NCBI GenBank assembly: GCA_035235625.1
Contig: CP141148.1
Coordinates: 2,604,001-2,668,000 of the forward strand
Origin: Saururus chinensis
Lineage: Eukaryota; Streptophyta; Magnoliopsida; Piperales; Saururaceae
Length of the DNA stretch: 64,000 nt
Direction: 5' to 3'
The stretch's first letter is position 1, and every line of letters starts with the position of its first letter. The notes beneath the pieces were generated by a model, which saw only the letters and a list, made by a program, of their open reading frames with translations, made no database searches and was not told the origin of the DNA. The translations under genes and the position numbers were made by a program. This document shows, piece after piece, positions 1-12,400 of this stretch.

Positions 1-86
1 CCGCGTAAAACCATGGTGCCTCCATGAATACCATGGAGTCGCCAAAATTGGCTGCGCAGCACCACAGTTTTGGCATGCCAAAGGCT

Positions 87-94
87 TATAAATA
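87..94 (+). promoter_or_regulatory. TATA box of the LTR
   Basis: TATAAATA in the context GGCTTATAAATAATACC. It sits at the same place in the LTR as the TATAAATA at 43664 in the solo LTR, upstream of a shared 'ACTTC.TTTTC' stretch. Likely the U3/R promoter element. Confidence 0.5.
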
Positions 95-180
95 ATACCC
101 CATTCCCTTTTGTTTTGAGGGAAGAACTTCATTTTCTCCGTATCTAAGTGTTATAAGTCCGATTAAGGCTGTTCAAGAGG

Positions 181-665
181 CGTTCTTAAGTAAATCGAGC
201 GTGCTCTACGCAATAGAGGAGTTATTTCTTTGAGTTGGATATAGTATAAGGAAGAAACACTCTAAGACAAGGTGAGGTCCTGCCCATTGTCCTCGAGCAC
301 TGACAAATTTCTTTTTCTCCATTTCTAAGCATCTGAACTCCGATTTAGTCCGTTGAAGAGGCGTTCTTGACTAAATCAAGCATACTCTACACAATGGAGG
401 GGACCTTTCTTCAAGTTAGAAACCATATAAGGAGGAAACTCCCCAAGTCAAGGAGTGGTCCTGCCTGTTGTCCTCGAGCACCGAAGAACTTCATTTTATC
501 TGTTTCTGAGTGTTCTAAGTCCGATTTAGCCTCTTCAAGAGGCGTTCTTAAGTAAATCAAGCGTGATCTATGCAATGGAGGGATCCATTCTCAAAGTTGG
601 TGATTATATGAGGAGGAAATACCCTAAGATAAGAAGAGGTCATACCCATCATCCTCGAGCACCAG
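181..665 (+). repeat. 181-bp tandem repeat inside the LTR, about 2.7 copies
   Basis: Copies start at 181, 362 and 543, each opening CGTTCTTRASTAAATC and running through a CAATRGAGG...CCTCGAGCAC segment. The period is exactly 181 bp twice; the third copy diverges after about 660. The short open frames here (367-555, 563-745) are the repeat read twice and are not genes. Confidence 0.85.
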
Positions 666-1676
666 AGAAAGAAAAAGGGGCCAAGAACAAGACATGGTTT
701 TGTCCGCCGTTACCAAGCTACAATGAGAGAAGTGATCCAAAGTAAGGGAGGCTCTGTCCTTCACCGAAGAGCCACCTCGTAAGAGAGACATCCCCAAGCT
801 AGAGGAGGCTCTGTTCGTTGCTGCTAGATCAGAAGGGGAAGACGCCCATAAGGAACAAGCAACCCCAAACGCCGCTATCTTGTGAGACATCTGAGGAGTA
901 AGCGTTCCTAACCTCCCATTTAAATTATAGAATGCATATGCTAAATTAGGGTATGTTCCATGCTCTGATTCTTTGTGTTCTGATATGCTATGCTTTGATA
1001 TGACTTGATTATGTTCCATCTCGCTCTAGGGGAGAGTGAGACGTGTGGTGTGTGTTCAGTCTCGTCTGAACGAAAGAGCGAGACCTGTGAATATGTTCCG
1101 TCTCGTTCTTTGGTAGAGCTAGACGTGTGGTGTGCATGCGGTCTCGACTCAATGATGGAGCGAGACATGTGTATGTGGTTTTGATCCCGCTCTCTAGTAA
1201 AGCGAGATGCGTGATTTTGATGATTTATTAACTTCCGCTTGACTCCGATAGATGACGAGTTTCAACATAACTCTGATTGAATACTAGTATATATGTATTC
1301 TAATGTATATGGTTTTGTGATGGTTGATGTATGTAATAGTTGTTAGGCAGAACAATGTTCGGATCCGATCATATTGGAATAATATTGTGAATGTTATTCA
1401 ATACGTACGTAGGCAACTAATGGCAAGGCAATGTTGGCCTGATCCAAATTAATGATAATAATAAGTTTTATTCTGATTTATACGCGATTAACTATGATGT
1501 TTCATTGTGTGTAAATGAACGCTACAACTCAAGTCTACATACAAGGAAGCTTTGAAGCTTCGAGTGTATAGATGAATGTTGTACCTCTTGCACACAGATG
1601 GTGATTCCTAGTTTAAGGAAGAAGAAAAATTTTATTAAGAGATTTTCAGGGTCCGGGCTTGGGTCAGGGCGTTACA

Positions 1677-1749
1677 TTTTCCAGTTGAAAATGACTAGAA
1701 AAATAGCAAAAAAATCACAAATAATTATAAAAAAATCAGGGATCTTACA
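1677..1749 (-). mobile_element. Terminus of a second LTR family, cut by the neighbouring LTR
   Basis: Read on the minus strand this begins TGTAAGATCCCTGATTTTT at 1749. It matches the minus-strand terminus at 48056 (TGTAAGGTCCCTGATTTTT) for about 70 bp, up to the point where the family-1 LTR ends at 1676. The simplest reading is that the family-1 LTR inserted into an older copy of this second family. Confidence 0.5.
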
Positions 1750-2799
1750 ATAGTTAATTATCAATTCATTGTAGTTTAATTTCATTTTATGAGTTTTAGT
1801 GTTAAACTTGATTTAACTAATTTTTACCGATTTAATGACATTTTTTTCTATTTTTTCCTTAATTAAGGGAGTGGACCATATCGTGAGACCCAGTATTTGT
1901 GGGTGGATGTGCAACCCATTTGACCCTCTAATCTTCTATTATTTTATTTAAGTGAGTTTGGTGTGAGTAAATTTATTTTTGGGCCAAAAATAACCTTAAT
2001 TTGCCACTTAGGGTGTTTTGACCTATTTTCCAACCCAATAGTTTTTATTCCTAACCCAAAACCCTTACTATATAAGAAAAACCCTAGCTTATTTGTTAAA
2101 TAGGGAAGGGTTGTGTTAGGAGGAAGTGCCCTACAACCATTTTTCAAAGGTGAAACTTGGATTAAGGTGTTTCTTCTTCTCTTAATCATTCATAATTTTT
2201 CAATTTTGGTCTTAATCACTTCTATCTTCATTTCCCCTATCTTGATTCTTGATTTTCTTCCATCAAAATGTTATTTTTAATTTCGATTTAGAACCCTATT
2301 TAGGTAATTTTTATTTTTAACCTAAGGATATCTTATATCTATCTATTTTCAAGTTGATTTGAGTCTATTAGCTAATTTTAAGTTGGTTTAATTAAAAGAT
2401 TGTAATTTTTAGGTAGGATTTCTTGAGGATTGAAGCTCTTTCATGGATTCAAAGGCTTGTTAGAGATAAGGAATCGTTACCTTGTGTGGTTTTCTTCCCT
2501 TAGACTCTATACCATCCTCTTCGGGACTCTCTTCCTCTTCTTCCATGGAGGGGTCTCCCTGAGACTCTTCATCTTGAATAGGTGAGTCTGAAATAACAAT
2601 TATTTCTTCAACGTCATTGCTTGAAGGTGAACCAGGGATGCATGAGACTTCAAAATCAGTCCAAAATTTCAATTGGTATTTTACCCTCATACTCTTTGTT
2701 TTTGTTACAACTTCCTTTCTTTGGAAGCAGCAACTTATAAGCTATAGTATGGTACAAAGAGCCCGATAAATGTTTCCTCTTTTGCTTGAGCAGCGATAT
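1750..2799. other. AT-rich sequence, no gene supported
   Basis: An LTR-promoter-like CTATATAAG lies at 2068-2076, followed by a plausible leader. A 76-codon minus-strand open frame at 2460-2690 encodes an acidic stretch (EEEEESPEEDG). I could not match it to a family; it may be a decayed retroelement piece. Nothing else was recognised. Confidence 0.4.
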
Positions 2800-3213
2800 T
2801 GTAAGGACTCTCATTTTTGAACCGGTTTATTTTAATGTTGTTTATCAGTTATCGTGTGGTTTAAGCGTTTTCTAATTTAATTCTGTGGTTTTCAAAAATA
2901 AATAGAATTTCTAAATGTTTTAAGCAAAACTAACTCTACATTTATGAGTTTTAAGTAGTTTTTGGTCGATTCTGAATATTTGAGATTTTTTTATTAATTT
3001 TCTAAAAATTAGAGTTTAGCAGGACCCTGTGTAGGCCCCATTGACAAAATTGAGGTTTTTAGACTAAAATGACCTGGGCATCAACACAAGCTTATATAAA
3101 AAATTTTCAAATTTTTATGGATTTAATTAGTGCTCAAATATTCAAAATAGTCATTTTTAGCTAAAATTTTTATTTATACCCCACTAGTTCATTAGGTATA
3201 CCCTAAGCTTTAC

Positions 3214-3221
3214 TATAAATA
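3214..3221 (+). promoter_or_regulatory. TATA box of the candidate LTR
   Basis: TATAAATA in the context TTTACTATAAATAGGAAGG, a typical retroelement promoter setting about 410 bp downstream of the proposed LTR start. Confidence 0.35.
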
Positions 3222-4089
3222 GGAAGGGCTGAGCCATTTCCCATTTGGGAATAGGCTCGAAGAGGGCGATTAAGGCCTAATTCCCCAATTAGGCCTGAAT
3301 TAAAAAGGGATTAAGGTATGTTCTCCTTTAATCAAGCCTAAACCCTAGGTTTACTCTTAACCCATTCTTAATCTTGACTTCAATCATGGTTTTAATCAAT
3401 TTTGAAAGCATAAAACTACTAATTTACCTCTCTTTTCTAAGCCTTAATCTTCAAAGTCTCGTTTTTAGGCTTCTAAAGCTCTAGATATAATGTCTACTTT
3501 TGATTTTTCAAAACTAAATCGAGATTAGTTGTATGATAACTTAAAAACGTGTTTTTTGAAGGAGTTGGAGGAGATTGAAGGTTCATTCCAGCCCAAATCA
3601 ATAAGGAAAGGTAATAGGTTCTTCAATCTCAACTTTGGGTAGTAAAAATCTCGGTTTTTTTGATGTTATTAGAAGTGGGTTTTGCTTGATTTAGTATCTA
3701 ATGGTGGGTTTAATAAATGCTAATCTTTCACTTCGATTTCTTAGGGTTTTGTCTTAGAATGGTTTAGATTAGTGTTCTGGAAGGTTTGATGAGTTTTTGA
3801 TAATGTTTGATACCATGGAAGAAGATTTGAAGGTGTTTTCATGGTGTCTTGGTTTTGATTTTCAAAATGAAGAAGAAGGTCAAAATTGTTTTGTTGGCAA
3901 TTGAATGGCTTGCAAGGCCGATCGATCGACAATACTACATTTTTGACAGATTTCAAGTTTAGTCAATCGAACGTCCTTGCAGGGCAATCGAACGGCTACA
4001 CAACAGTTTTGCTATTTTCAAAATTTATGCTCATTTCAATGTTTTACTCCATTTGATGATTTTAATGGTTATGAGAGGTGTGTTATGAT

Positions 4090-4850
4090 CATGGAAGGCC
4101 GTATCGATACGCATGAGAGTATCGATGATCATAGATACGGATACACGCCGATGATACGCTTGGTACACGCTGAAACGGGCATAAACCCCTTTATAAACAT
4201 AAAAAAATATTATAATTAATAATATATTATTATAATACTTCTTTTAGTGCATAATAAGACCATATAATATCGTATCAACTGATACGGGTATTCTAAAATT
4301 AATTTATTCAGAACCATATACTATTATGCTCTCCTTCCCATATTAATATTGGTCATTCTTTCCCATAATTAATACTTTAAAATTAGTTTATTTTAAAATA
4401 AATAGTATGCTTAATATGAGTCTAAATTACATGTTTAAATAAATGTATATTTGTGGAGCACTATACGTAAAAAAATAATTATGTAAATTGTATGAACCTA
4501 CCCGTATTAATCTCATATAATTTTAAAATTATTATTTTTAATATAACTAAAACTTAAATTTTTATAGAAGTTGGGTTTGATTTGTATTTTTATTTTTAAG
4601 GAAAAAAATTTAAAATTTTTTTTCAAAAAAAAATTATTTTTTTAATTAAAAATATTTTTTATTTAAAAAAATTAATTTTTTAATATAATATTGATACATA
4701 TCGGCCGTATCGATACAGTACGGCCATATGGCCGATACGTACCAGAAAAGGGTGTGGGGGGCATATCGCCCCTCATACCGTATTGGTATCAACCGATACG
4801 GGTACGTACCGACTAATACGGACCCGTATCGGTCGATACGTCCTTCCATG
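4090..4850. mobile_element. hAT-like MITE, copy 1 (761 bp), perfect 8-bp target duplication
   Basis: The left end reads CATGGAAGGCCGTATCGATA. The right end, reverse-complemented, reads CATGGAAGGACGTATCGACC, giving terminal inverted repeats of about 18 bp with one mismatch. The direct repeat GTTATGAT flanks both sides (4082-4089 and 4851-4858). Eight-bp duplications with CA-starting inverted repeats are typical of the hAT superfamily. The interior is AT-rich and has no transposase, so the element is non-autonomous. A second copy lies at 13895-14566. The short open frames at 3977-4219, 4646-4849 and 4728-4976 fall in or across this element and are not genes. Confidence 0.88.
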
Positions 4851-6092
4851 GTTATGATGAAATTAGGCTACTGGAGGCTAGAATTGATGATGGAAGTTTA
4901 TGGAATGCGTTTAAGTGTAGTCATGTGGCATCATATTATGTTGATAATTATGCATGTTGATATTGAAGTACCTTGAATTTGTGAATATTGGAATTCTTAT
5001 GATTAGAATATATTTCGAGCAGGGATATTATATGGAAAATGGTGAGATGTGTTCTTTTATGATGAAGATGTTTTTGGGTAATGGATGTGATCATGTTGTG
5101 GCTTAATGTGTGGAAAAACCATGTTTGTGGGAGTGAATGTTCGATTTCATATAGATGGATTTAAGCTTTATGGTGGACTTTGTTTTGATTTTAGTTGGGA
5201 ATCATTGTTTTGAATGTGTTCAAGCATGTGTAAATTGTCTTATGAGTTTATGTCAAGCATTAATCATGTGTTTAGATATGCATGATTACACACACATATG
5301 GGGAATTTACTATAAAATTGTAGTTAATTATGCATTGATTATGACACATGAGGGGATTGATTGGGAGCACGTTCTATGTGTTGGAACCCACGTAGGTCTT
5401 GCTCACAGATGTATCATCTCATCATGCATCATGGATCGGTATTCATGGACGAAGTTTTACCGATGTTTAACTGGAATTAATCGATTGTATGCAATGGTTG
5501 AAATTGCGTGCCCAATTAATCGCTCAGTGAATTAATTGAAACTTGGTTGGTCCACATGTTTTTTATTTAAGTTTTTGTGTAGAACATGTATACTCCCCGG
5601 GTTGAGTCTAGATAAATGGAATTATGTGGGGACGAGTTGTGTACTTATCTTGCAGATTGAGATTATTATGATTGTCTTTTGGACCCTGAGAATCCAGAGT
5701 GGTACGCTTTGTGCACTAGCTACCACGTGTTCTAGGGTTTCCTGTGTGGGAATTCGGGCTCTCCCCACCGCAGGAGATGTCCTTGGGTGAACACCCTTGC
5801 TCTAGATTCTCTGTGTGAGAATGGGACATCCTTGGCCAGGATCTTCCAGGGCAAGCAGCTTTAGGGGTTGGTAACCCTGACCCTCTTACATTTCCTGTGT
5901 AGAAAATTTGACTGTGTCTCGCCTTCGTGGCCTTGACCGTGTCTTGTACGTGTGGCAATACCTTTATTTACTCTTTGATAGAGGCATTCACCATTTGTAT
6001 TGATGCATGTTTATGATGAATGTTATGCATGATTGTGTATCATGTGTTTGACACATTTGTCGTGCAGGGTGAATGAGGTTGATGTAATATTA

Positions 6093-6345
6093 ATGCATAA
6101 TCAGAAATGGTGTAATTGAAACACTATTATGCAGGTTTATGTGGTATGAATGCATAATCAGAAAGTGTGTGAATGTGACACTATTATGCAGATTTATGTG
6201 ATATGAATGCATAATAAAAAATGATGTAATTGAGACACTATTATGCAGCTTTATGTGATATGAATGCATGATAAGAAAGTGTGTGATTGAGATACTATTA
6301 TGCAGGTTTATGTGATATGAATGCATGATTAGAAAGTGGTAAAAC
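6093..6345 (+). repeat. 57-bp tandem repeat, about 4.4 copies
   Basis: ATGCAT recurs at 6093, 6150, 6207, 6264 and 6321, exactly 57 bp apart. Each unit carries CACTATTATGCAG and TTTATGTG. Because 57 is a multiple of three, the minus strand stays open with a 19-residue period (MHSYHINLHNSVSI...); this is a by-product of the repeat, not a protein. Confidence 0.9.
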
Positions 6346-6927
6346 ATGTTAATTTTAGATCTAAATTGCTATATTGCCATAACATCGTGTTTTTTTATTA
6401 TTATAGTCGTATTCAAACCATTATTGAGTTTTTATACTCACCCCACTTTCTTTGTTTTGTTTTGTTTTGGGGCTGCTTGACGTGACATGCAGTCGGATAG
6501 GATCCTCTTTATGAGGTGAGGTCGGAGAGAGCTTGGGAGTAGGAGTGGAGGCCCCTAGACCTTGCATGTTTTTCTGATTATTTTTTTTTGATGTTAGAAC
6601 CCTTGGAGTGGTTCTTGTTTTCAGACTTGTGATACATTATATCTTTAGTGTTGTTTTGAGACCTTGTTTTGAGCCAAGTGTGTTGGCTATGGATTATTAG
6701 TATGTGGGTTTGAGATTTGTGGTTTAATTTAGAGTTTAAGTAACTCTTTTGGTTCTACCTATTTACTCTTGCTCAATGTAGTGCATAACTTCGTTAATTA
6801 GACCATTTGTGGTTAGGGCATAAGTATTCCGTTATTTCTTTAACCGTTTTTAAAACCGTCGCACCCGTGCGCTGGACCGGCCCTTGGACCGGGTTTGGCT
6901 CGGGTCGGGCAGTGGTGGGGCATGACA

Positions 6928-7057
6928 AATATTTACTTTAATTTCACATAAAATAATTAAAGTAATTTCAAAAAGACATACAATAAAACACTAATATTTG
7001 TATTGACTGATTTAATTACTTTTTGGTAGACGGTAGAACCTTGTGTCTGATACCAAC
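6928..7057 (-). mobile_element. Internal stub and primer binding site of a minus-strand LTR element
   Basis: GTCTGATACCA at 7045-7055 is the reverse complement of TGGTATCAGAC, the usual tRNA-iMet-type primer binding site. It directly abuts the LTR end at 7058. Only about 120 bp of internal sequence remains before the neighbouring LTR end at 6927, so the element is truncated or interrupted here. Confidence 0.6.
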
Positions 7058-8310
7058 TGTAACACCCCATCAAATTTTGTAATAAAAGAAAATAATTTTT
7101 GCAAACATATCGATTTATTAATAAGTGTCAAAGATCATCTAGTACCAAAAGAGTAATTATAACATAGTTTGTATTATACAAGAGTTCCAAAATTTGGCAT
7201 AACATGCCTTTATACATCATTCATTACAAATATTACACAAATTTTAAAAAGAAAACAAATACTTTAAATTATGAAAGCTCTTCATCCACTTCTTCGAGTT
7301 CAGTGGTTATACCTGCAGAATCTAAGGGTGGCTGAGTAAATTCATACTCAATAGGTTAAATTAAGTTCTATAAATATGCTTCATGAACACCTTAGTTGTG
7401 TTATACTTTTATAAATCATTCTATAAATAATAATTTTTAAAAATAAATAATCATAGAATATCGCGATACCAAACGTCTTACACTCGTGCACATGGGGTAA
7501 CAGGAGACAGAAAGAAAGAGATTTTCCCATGTTATCCCAGTTTTTATGCGCACCGAAGCCAAGTATGGCAGTATCAAGAATCTTTATCATGATAATTTAT
7601 AGTTTCCAAGAACAAGGAACTATCCAGAGGGTATGGGTACCTAAAAACCTCAAAAACCTCTTCAAAAGAAAATAAGTCTTCAAAGACAAAGTTTCTTTTA
7701 AAAGGTAATTTTTTTAAAAAAGTCTTTAACAAAACCTTTGTAAATCAAAATAAGAGCATACGTCTAGAAATTAAAATCACCTACCTCTAACAAGCTTAGG
7801 TTATGGTAGTGAGAGTCCTTTCTCAAGTTCTCAGCTTTTGAGTGGTCAAGTCAAGAAAGTAGCCTTTCAAGTGTGTAGAATACCCTCAATTTGGTAGGGA
7901 ATGACTTTTGAATGGACTCAAACGGATTTAAAATAGTCTAGAAACAGTAAAAATAAGATGAGGGAGATAAGGTTTTCTTAGCTTTAGAGAGGTCAATTTA
8001 AGAAAATGACCCTTCGAATGTGTAGAACACCCTCAATTTAGTAAGGAATATTTTTTGAATAGGTTAAAACAGACTTAAAATGTCTCAGAAGTAGTAAAAG
8101 TAAGAAAAGGAGAGAGAAATGAGGGTGTGAAGAAAATTTCACCCTTGGACGGTTTTAATTCGTCTGAAGTCGGTGCCGTGCCGCCAACCACCAATTTCAG
8201 TGGCATGTGTGACAAACGTGCATTCGTCACGTGCACATTACAAACTTGTGTTTATCACACACATTTGTCGTGCGTGACATGCGCCTCAGTGCACATTTTC
8301 GTTGTGCGCC

Positions 8311-8374
<64 letters not shown>

Positions 8375-8725
8375 GTTTCTAACTTCACATAATCATATCT
8401 TTTTATCCTGGACTCGGATTTGTGCATTTTTTATACCATTGAACTCGTATTTATGAGTCCTATGAAACTAGATCACTTATGAGTAGGTTTGTTTGCACTT
8501 TACCAGTGGATCCTGCCCACATAATACACTACTCGAGGTTGTAGCTTTCACTCCCGACCTCTATTTTTTACGTTCTTCAACTTGTTATTCTCGTGTCTTC
8601 GAGTTCTTACCGATACTTAAAAAATTATTGAATAATGAACTCTACAAAATTAAAATTCATTATCAATATTCATATTGTCTTCATTGGAGGAATAAAAAAT
8701 GTACGACAAAATTAGGGTTGTTACA
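7058..8725 (-). mobile_element. 5' LTR (about 1.67 kb) of a minus-strand Gypsy-like element
   Basis: On the minus strand it runs from TGTAACAACCCTAATTTTG at 8725 to GATGGGGTGTTACA at 7058, then into the primer binding site. Ends and PBS fit an LTR. No partner LTR was recognised in the window. An (AT)n tract lies inside at 8315-8370. Confidence 0.65.
8315..8370. repeat. (AT)28 microsatellite
   Basis: Uninterrupted AT dinucleotides for 56 bp inside the minus-strand LTR. Open frames on both strands across it (IYIYIY) are artefacts. Confidence 0.97.
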
Positions 8726-9427
8726 CCTAGATGTGCATGTGGCATGAATATGTGTTTATGGAATATGGTTTTCATTATGATGCATGGGTGGCATGAATAT
8801 GTGTGATTTATATCTTGATGCACAAGTGACATGAATATGTAGATGGAATGTGAATTATCTCATGATATACATGTTTAGAGAATGTATATATGATGAATGT
8901 TTAGATTGAGAACACATATGGTGTTTTTATGAGTTTACATTTCATATTAAGACCATTGCTAAGCTAATCTCACCCTTCTTTGTTTGTGGTTTTTATTTTG
9001 GGGTTGCATGTTGTACTATGCAGGTGTTTCATGTGAGCTCTATGTTGAGCATGAGGATGAATATGCACCATGAGAGGGGCTAGAGTTGTTGGGTTGTGTT
9101 AGAATTGTTTTATTACTTATTGAACTTACACTTGATTTTACTTCACACTATGTTTAGTTGTAGTTGGCTTAAACTTGTTTAGCCCTTGAGGCTTGCTATT
9201 ATGTGTTAACTCAATGATGTGGGTATGTGTGGACTAAGATTGTGAAGCAATAGTCTTTTATAATTCTTTATTTACTTTTACACAAAGGCACGTGCTCTCA
9301 CTTTAATGTGTGTTTCACCTAATGATGGGTTAAGTCTTTCGCATTTTCACTTCACTTCATCACCCCACATATCGTTTCCTCCTTGGACCAAGTTTGGGTA
9401 AGGGGTGGCATGTGTCGGGGCATGACA
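8726..9427 (+). mobile_element. 3' part of a plus-oriented LTR relic
   Basis: The order of features resembles 5980-6927: a block of GTGGCATGAATATG-like repeats, a 'CTCACCCTTCTTTG' stretch, a 'TTTTGGGGTTGCATG' stretch, and an end reading GTCGGGGCATGACA at 9427. The sequences are related rather than identical. The left boundary is set only by the neighbouring LTR. Confidence 0.4.
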
Positions 9428-12400
9428 CGTGGCCTCACAATAGGAAGATGAGAGGGAGGCACTAGCAGTGGAGACATGAGAGGGACATGGTGGATCAGTC
9501 TACTCGAGTGGAGGAGGCATCTTATTGTTGAATCAATGTTGCATTGATATGGGAATGGGAGAGGGAAGGACTTTTGGTGTTGCACATAAATGGGAGGGCA
9601 CTTTGGTCAAAAAAGGTAAAAATAAGCAATTTAGAATTAAAAAAATCCAAGTAAGAAAATACCTCATCTCTGTCCAGGTACTGTGTAAATCGCACTAAAA
9701 GAATAAAAATTCTTCAATCATGAAAATAGTGTCAAATTATGCTACATTTATGAATCTCCTCTCAAGGAGCTTCCCTAGAAAAGTAGGGTTCGGGCTGGGA
9801 AAATCCAACCCGACCCATTTATCCAACTTGAACCCGACCCGACTACAGGTAGGGCCAGGGTGTGGGTTTAGGCTCTTGACCTATTTTGGATTTAGGGTTA
9901 GGTCGAACCTGACCCACACAATCTGGTGAACCCAACTTTTACCCGACTACAAGCCCTATTGTTCTTAGATTTTATTTTAGCAAAACGATATTTTCACATC
10001 AAATGTACACTTCAAAAACTCACACGAGTTTTGATTGGTCTAGATAAATGAGTCCATGTAAACTTTGTGTAAGGGCCCACTTGTGAAGTCCAATCAAAAC
10101 ACTTATGTGAGTTTTTATGGGTGTTTTTGGTGTAAGAATATCACTATCCTTTATTTTATTTGATACTCAATTAGTATCTTTTGTGAGATTATTATAGTGT
10201 TGGTCTATTAGATTTATTTATACTATTATTATGATGTTTGTTTAGTGCGTACTATGTTGAACCAAAGGTGCTTAAACACAAATTTGGACATGAATAAGAT
10301 GTTTGGAGTATAGGTGTGATCACATAGTAGGCATCTATTTTGGGATAACAGAGGATGGTATCTTCAAGGTGTGGTTAACTTCTATATAGTTTAATTTCTT
10401 TTCTGTTATTCTTTTGGGTGTGGTGATTGGAATGAAAATATGTTATAATTTGTTGCATTCATTACCCATCCTCTCTACTTCGGTAGGACGCATCACACAC
10501 TAGACTCAACTCTATGTGAAAGGCCTGACAGTCATAATAGGGAGTAGGTTAAGAACATGCAACTAGAGAGGTAAATGACAAAGCTTGATGAGGGACAATT
10601 TTTGGAGGAGAAAAATTGTAAACAAGTGTCACTGGCTGTTGAGGAGGGTAGGGCAAGGAGCAGCCATAGAGAAACAGTTATAGGAATTTTAGAATTAAGA
10701 CATACTGAATCGCATGATCCTCTCTAGCCATCAAGGAAATGATGTTTAATCTATTTTGCATTTGCATGTGAGTTATCAAAAGTGAAGTGGGCTAATCTTG
10801 AGTAAACAAACATTAAAGGTCTGTTTTGTTATCCTTCTCTTAGAATAGAAGAAAAAAAATACTACACCTCTAAGGTCTTCGTTGATGGCTATTACATAAA
10901 CATGTCAGCCACAAATCAGTCAAAGAACCAAACATTACAAATTTATATTGTAATGTATTTAAATTTTTTTTGTCTTTGGCCTTTGCAAAGAGAAGGTATA
11001 AAATACGAGTCTAACAAAAAAAATTGAGGAAACAAAGTAGGGTTACCTGCATACCCAAACCGACCTACCTCAAGTAGGGTTAGGGTTTAGATTTTTGACC
11101 CAATTTTAGTGCAGGTCAAGGCTAATGCAACCTGATTTGACCTGACTTGACCCAATTCCCAGCCCTAGTGGGGTTAGGTCATTGTTTATGCCGAAACCAA
11201 CTTCCTTAGACGTGGAAGAGTTTGGGTAGAAACATAAGACAAATTCATGCTCCTAATGCGGGGTTTTTTGGAGAAGTTGATACAGTGAAGAACTTGTAAT
11301 TTTATAGTGGAAGGATTTCACAATTCTTGGGTGAATTTCAATTTCATCCTCTTATTAATCACTATCCAAATTGGCTGTTGTATAGTTCTTATTTGAGCCC
11401 ATATCTCATTTTATTTCATTATTAAAGAAACTCTAAGCCCAAATATTTTGAAAAAATTGTAAAAAGATTTACATATTCATCTCTGTAAAAATTGTTAAAT
11501 TTTGCCAAATTTCCTATGTTGTCCTCATATTTCCTTGCCCCTAGATATGTTTAAATCGGTAGGTTGGTTGGGTGTATTTTAGTTAAAACTTTTAATCAAT
11601 TAGATTTCAACCTAGGAAAAGTATATTTAAATTATTCAATGAGATTCTTTTAGATGGTTGCTACGTATTAGCCCAATAGTGGTTGTTGACACAACATAGT
11701 CCTATTTTTTACATTGGTTGTTTTTTAATTGTGTAAGGTTATATCTTGCACTCATTGACTCAGATTCACGCATTCTTGGTATTAATGTAATACTTTCGAT
11801 GAGCTTATTTAAATGAGATCTCATGTGAGTATGTTTTCTTAAATTTTTTATAGGATGCATACAATACACTTCTCAATAATATTTTTCCTATATCACACAT
11901 GTTTGAATTTGCAATTTTTTACACCATTGGAAAATTCTCTTTGAGCTCTAACAAATGAGATATGTCATCAAACTTGTCTTGAATATGAAGAACACACTTT
12001 CAAACATGAAAATCTGCTAACACCATTATCTTCTCCAACTTATAACCCCTACTACAAATATATTTGAGTTAGTATAGTGTTTATAATTATATATGCGTGT
12101 AATTTATGATTATTATGATTCTTAAAGTATGTATAGCAACTATGGTGGGTAAGAATGACATTTGATACATCATTTATCTCTAATTTATTTTATATTTTAA
12201 CTAATATATATTTGCATGCATGATAGACATACATTCTTGGTAATATTATTATAAAAAGGTGCATAATACTAATCCTCATGTAACATGTGTGGCGATTTAT
12301 GGGGCGCATGTAAAAAACAACAACCTTATTTACAATGCGTGTCATACATGAGATGGTGTTCTGCACAAAGACTCCGCGCGCTCATGGAGAGCTAATAATT

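Larger units (their letters stand above)
1..1676 (+). mobile_element. LTR of a Gypsy-like retroelement (family 1), 5' end outside window
   Basis: Plus-oriented 3' portion of a long terminal repeat. It ends GGGCGTTACA at 1676. The segment around 1345-1455 (GTTAGGCAGAAC... then ATACGTACGTAGGCAAC) matches the same segment in the solo LTR ending at 44999, and the reverse complement of the LTRs at 34263 and 39034. No primer binding site follows position 1676, so this is a solo LTR or a 3' LTR. The left end lies beyond the window. Gypsy-type assignment is inference from the TGTARCACC...GGTGTTACA ends of the better copies; no protein domain is present here. Confidence 0.75.
2800..6927 (+). mobile_element. 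Candidate long (solo?) LTR, plus strand, with nested MITE
   Basis: Starts TGTAAGGACTCTC at 2800 and ends GGGGCATGACA at 6927, with a TATA box about 410 bp in. The flanks are GATAT on the left (2795-2799) and AATAT on the right (6928-6932), a 4/5 match that could be a decayed 5-bp target duplication. The 761-bp MITE at 4090-4850 and a 57-bp tandem array at 6093-6345 lie inside. No gag or pol sequence was seen. The boundaries are inference; two different elements could be joined here. Confidence 0.4.

Noticed and set aside
6090..6347. 85-codon minus-strand frame with a 19-residue repeat
   Set aside because: It is the 57-bp tandem repeat read in frame; no flanking gene structure.
8127..8456. 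109-codon frame containing an IYIYIY run
   Set aside because: Runs through a pure (AT)28 tract inside an LTR.
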